DNA of 64,000 nt from Crossaster papposus (Eukaryota; Echinodermata; Asteroidea; Velatida; Solasteridae): NCBI GenBank assembly GCA_037893245.1, contig JBAIAA010000813.1, positions 117,832 to 181,831 on the forward strand, in the 5' to 3' direction. The position numbers and the translations under genes were made by a program. Position 1 is the first letter of the stretch, and every line of letters begins with the position of its first letter. Below are positions 53,801 through 62,190 of this stretch, piece by piece. The notes beneath the pieces are model-generated. The model was not told where the DNA came from. It ran no database searches and was given only the letters and a program-made list of their open reading frames with translations.

Positions 53801-55957
53801 CTCAATTTGATCTGATAACAAAACAAACTCACATTTATTATTATGTAAAGGGAAAGAAGTGTGCAGTAGAAATAAACACCTGATGTGGGAACAAGCCCTC
53901 GAGTTAAATATGCAAAGGGAAACAAGTGTGCAGTAGAAATAAACACCTGATGTGGGAACAAGCCCTCGAGTTAAATATGTAGTAGTAGGGATATGCCGAT
54001 TGTAGACCAAATCTTAAACAACTCAATTTGATCTGATAACAAAACAAACTCACATTTATTATTATGTAAAGGGAAATAAGTGTGCAGTAGAAATAAACAC
54101 CTGATGTGGGAACAAGCCCTCGAGTTAAATATGTAATAGTAGGGATATGCCGATTGTAGACCAAATCTTAAAAAACTCAATTTGATCTGATAACAAAACA
54201 AACTCACATTTATTATTATGTAAAGGGAAAGAAGTGTGCAGTAGAAATAAACACCTGATGTGGGAAAAGCCCTCGAGTTAAATATGTAAAGGGAAAGAAG
54301 TGTGCAGTAGAAATAAACACCTGATGTGGGAACAAGCCCTCGAGTTAAATATGTAGTAGTAGGGATATGCCGATTGTAGACCAAATCTTAAATATGTAGT
54401 AGTAGGGATATGCCGATTGTAGACCCAATCTTAAATATGTAGTAGTAGGGATATGCCGATGGTAGACCAAATCTTAAATATGTAGTAGTAGGGATATGCC
54501 GATTGTAGACCAAATCTTAAATATGTAGTAGTAGGGATATGCCGATTGTAGACCAAATCTTAAATATGTAGTAGTAGGGATATGCCGATTGTAGACCAAA
54601 TCTTAAATATGTAGTAGTAGGGATATGCCGATTGTAGACCAAATCTTAAATATGTAGTAGTAGGGATATACCGATTGTAGACCAAATCTTAAATATGTAG
54701 TAGTAGGTTTATGCCGATTGTAGACCAAATCTTAAATATGTAGTAGTAGGGATATGCCGATTGTAGACCAAATCTTAAATATGTAGTAGTAGGGATATGC
54801 CGATTGTAGACCAAATCTTAAATATGTAGTAGTAGGGATATGCCGATTGTAGACCGAATCTTAAATATGTAGTAGTAGGGATATGCCGATTGTAGACCAA
54901 ATCTTAAATATGTAGTAGTAGTAGGGATATGCCGATTGTAGACCAAATCTTAAATATGTAGTAGTAGGGATATGCCGATTGTAGACCAAATCTTAAATAT
55001 GTAGTAGTAGGGATATGCCGATTGTAGACCAAATGTTAAAAAACTCAATTTGTTCTGATAACAAAACAAACTCACATGTATTATTATGTAAAGCGAAAGA
55101 AGTGTGCAGTAGAAATAAACACCTGATGTGGGAACAAGCTCTCGAGTTAAATATGTAAAGGGAAAGAAGTGTGCAGTAGAAATAAACACCTGATGTGGGA
55201 ACAAGCCCTCGAGTTAAATATGTAGTAGTAGGGATATGCCGATTGTAGACCAAATCTTAAATATGTAGTAGTAGGGATATGCCGATTGTAGACCAAATCT
55301 TAAATATGTAGTAGTAGGGATATGCCGATTGTAGACCAAATCTTAAATATGTAGTAGTAGGGATATGCCGATTGTAGACCAAATCTTAAATATGTAGTAG
55401 TAGGAATATGCCGATTGTAGACCAAATCTTAAATATGTAGTAGTAGTAGGGATATACCGATTGTAGACCAAATCTTAAATATGTAGTAGTAGGGATATGC
55501 CGATTGTAGACCAAATCTTAAATATGTAGTAGTAGGGATATGCCGATTGTAGACCAAATCTTAAATATGTAGTAGTAGGGATATGCCGATTGTAGACCGA
55601 ATCTTAAATATGTAGTAGTAGGGATATGCCGATTGTAGACCAAATCTTAAATATGTAGTAGTAGGGATATGCCGATTGTAGACCAAATCTTAAATATGTA
55701 GTAGTAGGGATATGCCGATTGTAGACCAAATCTTAAATATGTAGTAGTAGGGATATGCCGATTGTAGACCAAATGTTAAAAAACTCAATTTGTTCTGATA
55801 ACAAAACAAACTCACATTTATTATTATGTAAAGGGAAAGAAGTGTGCAGTAGAAATAAACACCTGATGTGGGAACAAGCTCTCGAGTTAAATATGTAAAG
55901 GGAAAGAAGTGTGCAGTAGAAATAAACACCTGATGTGGGAACAAGCCCTCGAGTTAA
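50884..55957 (+). repeat. Nested duplications (7,647, 1,808 and 740 bp)
   Basis: M111 starts are 51271, 51989, 52210, 52364, 53232, 53797, 54018, 54172, 55040 and 55780. The series 43624, 44342, 44563, 44717, 45585 recurs at 51271, 51989, 52210, 52364, 53232 (offset 7,647). The series 51989-53232 recurs at 53797-55040 (offset 1,808), with the private AAACAAGTGTGC variant in the first M67 of both. M111-M67 at 55040 recurs at 55780 (offset 740: one pair plus 13 M43 including one 46-bp form). Confidence 0.9.
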
Positions 55958-57811
55958 ATATGTAGTAGTAGGGATATGCCGATTGTAGACCAAATCTTAA
56001 ATATGTAGTAGTAGGGATATGCCGATTGTAGACCAAATCTTAAATATGTAGTAGTAGGGATATGCCGATTGTAGACCAAATCTTAAATATGTAGTAGTAG
56101 GGATATGCCGATTGTAGACCAAATCTTAAATATGTAGTAGTAGGGATATGCCGATTGTAGACCAAATCTTAAATATGTAGTAGTAGGGATATGCCGATTG
56201 TAGACCAAATCTTAAATATGTAGTAGTAGGGATATGCCAATTGTATACCAAATCTTAAATATGTAGTAGTAGGGATATGCCGATTGTAGACCAAATCTTA
56301 AATATGTAGTAGTAGGGATATGCCGATTGTAGACTAAATCTTAAATATGTAGTAGTAGGGATATGCCGATTGTAGACCAAATCTTAAATATGTAGTAGTA
56401 GGGATATGCCGATTGTAGACCAAATCTTAAATATGTAGTAGTAGGGATATGCCGATTGTAGACCAAATCTTAAATATGTAGTAGTAGGGATATGCCGATT
56501 GTAGACCAAATCTTAAATATGTAGTAGTAGGGATATGCCGATTGTAGACCAAATCTTAAATATGTAGTAGTAGGGATATGCCGATTGTAGACCAAATCTT
56601 AAATATGTAGTAGTAGGAATATGCCGATTGTAGACCAAATCTTAAATATGTAGTAGTAGGGATATGCCGATTGTAGACCAAATCTTAAATATGTAGTAGT
56701 AGTAGGGATATGCCGATTGTAGACCAAATCTTAAATATGTAGTAGTAGGGATATGCCGATTGTAGACCAAATCTTAAATATGTAGTAGTAGTAGGGATAT
56801 GCCGATTGTAGACCAAATCTTAAATATGTAGTAGTAGGGATATGCCGATTGTAGACCAAATCTTAAATATGTAGTAGTAGGGATATGCCGATTGTAGACC
56901 AAATCTTAAATATGTAGTAGTAGGGATATGCCGATTGTAGACCAAATCTTAAATATGTAGTAGTAGGGATATGCCGATTGTAGACCAAATCTTAAATATG
57001 TAGTAGTAGGGATATGCCGATTGTAGACCAAATCTTAAATATGTAGTAGTAGGGATATGCCGATTGTAGACCAAATCTTAAATATGTAGTAGTAGGGATA
57101 TGCCGATTGTAGACCAAATCTTAAATATGTAGTAGTAGGGATATGCCGATTGTAGACAAATCTCAAATATGTAGTAGTAGGGATATGCCGATTGTAGACC
57201 AAATCTTAAATATGTAGTAGTAGGGATATGCCGATTGTAGACCAAATCTTAAATATGTAGTAGTAGGGATATGCCGATTGTAGACCAAATCTTAAATATG
57301 TAGTAGTAGGGATATGCCGATTGTAGACCAAATCTTAAATATGTAGTAGTAGGGATATGCCGATTGTAGACCAAATCTTAAATATGTAGTAGTAGGGATA
57401 TGCCGATTGTAGACCAAATCTTAAATATGTAGTAGTAGGGATATGCCGATTGTAGACCAAATCTTAAATATGTAGTAGTAGGGATATGCCGATTGTAGAC
57501 CAAATCTTAAATATGTAGTAGTAGGGATATGCCGATTGTAGACCAAATCTTAAATATGTAGTAGTAGGGATATGCCGATTGTAGACCAAATCTTAAATAT
57601 GTAGTAGTAGGGATATGCCGATTGTAGTTCAAATCTTAAATATGTAGTAGTAGGGATATGCCGATTGTAGACCAAATCTTAAATATGTAGTAGTAGGGAT
57701 ATGCCGATTGTAGACCAAATCTTAAATATGTAGTAGTAGGGATATGCCGATTGTAGACCAAATCTTAAATATGTAGTAGTAGGGATATGCCGATTGTAGA
57801 CCAAATCTTAA
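55958..57811 (+). repeat. Pure M43 array of 43 monomers
   Basis: 1,854 bp equals 43 x 43 plus two +3 variants (near 56701 and 56790) and one -1 variant (GTAGACAAATCTC near 57156). Most monomers match the consensus. Scattered changes include GCCAATTGTATACC (56237) and GTAGTTCAAATC (57627). No gene or other element is seen. Confidence 0.92.
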
Positions 57812-60771
57812 AAAACTCAATTTGATCTGATAACAAAACAAACTCACATTTATTATTATGTAAAGGGAAAGAAGTGTGCAGTAGAAATAAACACCTGATG
57901 TGGGAACAAGCCCTCGAGTTAAATATGTAGTAGTAGGGATATGCCGATTGTAGACCAAATCTTAAATATGTAGTAGTAGGGATATGCCGATTGTAGACCA
58001 AATCTTAAATATGTAGTAGTAGGGATATGCCGATTGTAGACCAAATCTTAAATATGTAGTAGTAGGGATATGCCGATTGTAGACCAAATCTTAAAAAAAC
58101 TCAATTTGATCTGATAACAAAACAAACTCACATTTATTATTATGTAAAGGAAAAGAAGTGTGCAGTATAAATAAACACCTGATGTGGGAACAAGCCCTCG
58201 AGTTAAATATGTAGTAGTAGGGATATGCCGATTGTAGACCAAATCTTAAATATGTAGTAGTAGGGATATGCCGATTGTATACCAAATCTTAAAAAACTCA
58301 ATTTGATCTGATAACAAAACAAACTCACATTTATTATTATGTAAAGGGAAAGAAGTGTGCAGTAGAAATAAACACCTGATGTGGGAACAAGCCCTCGAGT
58401 TAAATATGTAAAGGGAAAGAAGTGTGCAGTAGAATTAAACACCTGATGTGGGAACAAGCCCTCGAGTTAAATATGTAGTAGTAGGGATATGCCGATTGTA
58501 GACCAAATCTTAAATATGTAGTAGTAGGGATATGCCGATTGTAGACCAAATCTTAAATATGTAGTAGTAGGGATATGCCGATTGTAGACCAAATCTTAAA
58601 AAACTCAATTTGATCTGATAACAAAACAAACTCACATTTATTATTATGTAAAGGGAAAGAAGTGTGCAGTAGAAATAAACACCTGATGTGGGAACAAGCC
58701 CTCAAGTTAAATATGTAGTAGTAGGGATATGCCGATTGTAGACCAAATCTTAAATATGTAGTAGTAGGGATATGCCGATTGTAGACCAAATCTTAAATAT
58801 GTAGTAGTAGGGATATGCCGATTGTAGACCAAATCTTAAATATGTAGTAGTAGGGATATGCCGATTGTAGACCAAATCTTAAAAAACTCAATTTGATATG
58901 ATAACAAAACAAACTCACATTTATTATTATGTAAAGGGAAAGAAGAGTGCAGTAGAAATAAACACCTGATGTGGGAACAAGCCCTCGAGTTAAATATGTA
59001 GTAGTAGGGTTATGCCGATTGTAGACCAAATCTTAATTATGTAGTAGTAGGGATATGCCGATTGTAGACCAAATCTTAAATATGTAGTAGTAGGGATATG
59101 CCGATTGTAGACCAAATCTTAAATATGTAGTAGTAGGGATATGCCGATTGTAGACCAAATCTTAAATATGTAGTAGTAGGGATATGCCGATTGTAGACCA
59201 AATCTTAAATATGTAGTAGTAGGGATATGCCGATTGTAGACCAAATCTTAAATATGTAGTAGTAGGGATATGCCGATTGTAGACCAAATCTTAAATATGT
59301 AGTAGTAGGGATATGCCGATTGTAGACCAAATCTTAAATATGTAGTAGTAGGGATATGCCGATTGTAGACCAAATCTTAAATATGTAGTAGTAGGGATAT
59401 GCCGATTGTAGACCAAATCTTAAATATGTAGTAGTAGGGATATGCCGATTGTTGACCAAATCTTAAATATGTAGTAGTAGGGATATGCCGATTGTAGACC
59501 AAATCTTAAAAAAACTCAATTTGATCTGATAACAAAACAAACATACATTTATTATTATGTAAAGGGAAAGAAGTGTGCAGTAGAAATAAACACCTGATGT
59601 GGGAACAAGCCCTCGAGTTAAATAGGTAAAGGAAAAGAAGTGTGCAGTATAAATAAACACCTGATGTGGGAACAAGCCCTCGAGTTAAATATGTAGTAGT
59701 AGGGATATGCCGATTGTAGACCAAATCTTAAATATGTAGTAGTAGGAATATGCCGATTGTAGACCAAATCTTAAATATGTAGTAGTAGGGATATGCCGAT
59801 TGTAGACCAAATCTTAAATATGTAGTAGTAGGAATATGCCGATTGTAGACCAAATCTTAAATATGTAGTAGTAGGGATATGCCGATTGTAGACCAAATCT
59901 TAAATATGTAGTAGTAGGGATATGCCGATTGTAGACCAAATCTTAAATATGTAGTAGTAGGGATATGCCGATTGTAGACCAAATCTTAAATATGTAGTAG
60001 TAGGGATATGCCGATTGTAGACCAAATCTTAAATATGTAGTAGTAGGGATATGCCGATTGTAGACCAAATCTTAAATATGTAGTAGTAGGGATATGCCGA
60101 TTGTAGACCAAATCTTAAATATGTAGTAGTAGGGATATGCCGATTGTAGACCAAATCTTAAATATGTAGTAGTAGGGATATGCCGATTGTAGACCAAATC
60201 TTAAATATGTAGTAGTAGGGATATGCCGTTTGTAGACCAAATCTTAAATATGTAGTAGTAGGGATATGCCGATTGTAGACCAAATCTTAAATATGTAGTA
60301 GTAGGGATATGCCGATTGTAGACCAAATCTTAAATATGTAGTAGTAGGGATATGCCGATTGTAGACCAAATCTTAAATATGTAGTAGTAGGGATATGCCG
60401 ATTGTAGACCAAATCTTAAATATGTAGTAGTAGGGATATGCCGATTGTAGACCAAATCTTAAATATGTAGTAGTAGGGATATGACGATTGTAGACCAAAT
60501 CTTAAATATGTAGTAGTAGGGATATGCCGATTGTTGACCAAATCTTAAATATGTAGTAGTAGGGATATGCCGATTGTAGACCAAATCTTAAAAAAAACTC
60601 AATTTGATCTGATAACAAAACAAACATACATTTATTATTATGTAAAGGGAAAGAAGTGTGCAGTAGAAATAAACACCTGATGTGGGAACAAGCCCTCGAG
60701 TTAAATATGTAAAGGGAAAGAAGTGTGCAGTATAAATAAACACCTGATGTGGGAACAAGCCCTCGAGTTAA
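57812..60771 (+). repeat. Mosaic block 3: seven diverged M111 copies
   Basis: M111 starts are 57812, 58095, 58293, 58600, 58883, 59510 and 60592. M67 lies at 58404, 59622 and 60705. This block resembles the first 8.7 kb more than the central blocks. It has long 5' A-runs (112-113 bp units at 58095, 59510 and 60592) and AACATACATTTATT in the last two M111. The M67 copies at 59622 and 60705 have CAGTATAAATAAAC but keep CTCGAG. M111 at 58600 instead ends CTCAAGTTAA. The pair at 59510 and 60592 is duplicated at an offset of 1,082, including GATTGTTGACC two monomers upstream. Confidence 0.9.
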
Positions 60772-61937
60772 ATATGTAGTAGTAGGGATATGCCGATTGT
60801 AGACCAAATCTTAAATATGTAGTAGTAGGGATATGCCGATTGTAGACCAAATCTTAAATATGTAGTAGTAGGGATATGCCGATTGTAGACCAAATCTTAA
60901 ATATGTAGTAGTAGGGATATGCCGATTGTAGACCAAATCTTAAATATGTAGTAGTAGGGATATGCCGATTGTAGACCAAATCTTAAATATGTAGTAGTAG
61001 GGATATGCCGATTGTAGACCAAATCTTAAATATGTAGTAGTAGGAATATGCCGATTGTAGACCAAATCTTAAATATGTAGTAGTAGGGATATGCCGATTG
61101 TAGACCAAATCTTAAATATGTAGTAGTAGGAATATGCCGATTGTAGACCAAATCTTAAATATGTAGTAGTAGGGATATGCCGATTGTAGACCAAATCTTA
61201 AATATGTAGTAGTAGGGATATGCGGATTGTAGACCAAATCTTAAATATGTAGAAGTAGGGATATGCCGTTTGTAGACCAAATCTTATATATGTAGTAGTA
61301 GGGATATGCCGATTGTACGACCAAATCTTAAATATGTAGTAGTAGGGATATGCCGATTGTAGACCAAATCTTAAATATGTAGTAGTAGGGATATGCCGAT
61401 TGTAGACCAAATCTTAAATATGTAGTAGTAGGGATATGCCGATTGTAGACCAAATCTTAAATATGTAGTAGTAGGGATATGCCGATTGTAGACAAAATCT
61501 TAAATATGTAGTAGTAGGGATATGCCGATTGTAGACCAAATCTTAAATATGTAATAGTAGGGATATGCCGATTGTAGACCAAATCTTAAATATGTAGTAG
61601 TAGGGATATGCCGATTGTAGACAAAATCTTAAATATGTAGTAGTAGGGATATGCCGATTGTAGACCAAATCTTAAATATGTAGTAGTAGGGATATGCCGA
61701 TTGTAGACCAAATCTTAAGTATGTAGTAGTAGGGATATGCCGATTGTAGACCAAATCTTAAATATGTAGTAGTAGGGATATGCCGATTGTAGACCAAATC
61801 TTAAATATGTAGTAGTAGGGATATGCCGATTGTAGACCAAATCTTAAATATGTAGTAGTAGGGATATGCCGATTGTAGACCAAATCTTAAATATGTAGTA
61901 GTAGGGATATGCCGATTGTAGACCAAATCTTAAATAT
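60772..61937 (+). repeat. M43 array left of the transposon-like insert
   Basis: There are 27 monomers plus one 1-bp insertion (GTACGACC near 61317), then the first four bases of the next monomer. A few copies are variant (GGAATATG, ATGCGGATTG, CCGTTTGTAG, GTAATAGTAGG, CTTAAGTATG). The array is interrupted after ATAT, at position 4 of a monomer, by the element at 61938. Confidence 0.93.
61934..61937 (+). repeat. Left target-site duplication (ATAT) of the inserted element
   Basis: An uninterrupted monomer junction reads CTTAAATATGTAG. Here CTTAAATAT is followed by the element, and the array resumes with ATATGTAG at 62187, so the four bases ATAT are present on both sides. Because the site is itself an AT alternation, a 2-bp TA duplication with the element shifted by one base (TGTGACC...GGTCACA) fits equally well. 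Confidence 0.65.
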
Positions 61938-62005
61938 GTGACCTGCTCTCACAAAACCAGACATAAGTGTTTTTGTTGAAAAGTGAGATATTGTTATTTT
62001 CATTT
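61938..62005 (+). repeat. Left terminal inverted repeat
   Basis: This 68-bp arm starts GTGACCTGCTCTCAC and contains CCAGACATAAGTG and GTGAGATATTGTTATTTT. Against the reverse complement of the right arm it differs by three substitutions (arm positions 12 and 16, and one near position 63) and two 2-bp length differences, in the T-run and just after it. The two arms end up the same length. Confidence 0.93.
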
Positions 62006-62118
62006 TTTTATTCCCATAGAATCGCGTGTACAGGGCAGTCTTAAAATCATCATAAAATTGGAAGTATGTATGGTATAAAGGTGGTTTTGGTACCAAATGA
62101 AAGCTGAAGATGTGTACT
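62006..62118. other. Core of the MITE-like element
   Basis: About 113 bp of unique sequence lies between the inverted repeats, beginning in a T-rich run and including GAATCGCGTGTACAGG and GGTTTTGGTACCAAATG. I see no open frame of useful length, no tRNA-like fold and no similarity to M43, M111 or M67. Confidence 0.8.
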
Positions 62119-62186
62119 AAATGGAAATAACAATATCTCACTTTAACAAAAAAACACTTATGTCTGGTTTCGTGGGAGCAGGTCAC
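62119..62186 (-). repeat. Right terminal inverted repeat
   Basis: Read on the minus strand, this arm starts GTGACCTGCTCCCACG and continues with CCAGACATAAGTG, a run of seven T, and GTGAGATATTGTTATTTCC. It pairs with 61938-62005 and would allow a long hairpin of about 68 bp with a loop of about 113 bases in single strands or transcripts. Confidence 0.93.
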
Positions 62187-62190
62187 ATAT
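62187..62190 (+). repeat. Right target-site duplication (ATAT)
   Basis: The array resumes here with ATATGTAGTAG, a complete M43 start, duplicating the ATAT at 61934-61937. The alternative 2-bp TA reading applies here as well. Confidence 0.65.

Larger units (their letters stand above)
61938..62186. mobile_element. MITE-like non-autonomous DNA transposon, 249 bp
   Basis: This is the only non-satellite sequence in the window. Its ends are inverted repeats starting GTGACCTGCTC, each about 68 bp, around a core of about 113 bp. It encodes nothing: there is no transposase-like frame, and the only long frame through it (minus strand, 61887-62222) runs in from satellite on both sides and lacks an ATG. 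Small size, long terminal inverted repeats, no coding capacity and a short duplicated target (ATAT or TA) fit a miniature inverted-repeat transposable element. The superfamily is not settled: a TA target would suggest Tc1/mariner-like elements, but the GTGACC terminus is not one I can assign. It sits within a monomer and the array resumes in phase, so it inserted into an existing array. It is present once here, so it was not caught up in local amplification. Confidence 0.87.

Noticed and set aside
63-60807. Dozens of minus-strand open frames of about 64-137 codons made of M43, M111 and M67
   Set aside because: They begin at TTG, not ATG. Consensus M43 has no ATG on the minus strand, and the single minus-strand ATG of M111 is followed directly by TGA. 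The frames stay open because 43 is not a multiple of three, so one TAA occurs only every 129 bp, and overlapping frames give the same recurring peptides. This is an arithmetic by-product of the repeat and does not indicate genes.
62006-62118. A tRNA- or 7SL-derived SINE as the identity of the insert
   Set aside because: No A-box or B-box pattern, no poly-A tail and no long target duplication. The long inverted repeats at both ends point to a DNA transposon derivative.
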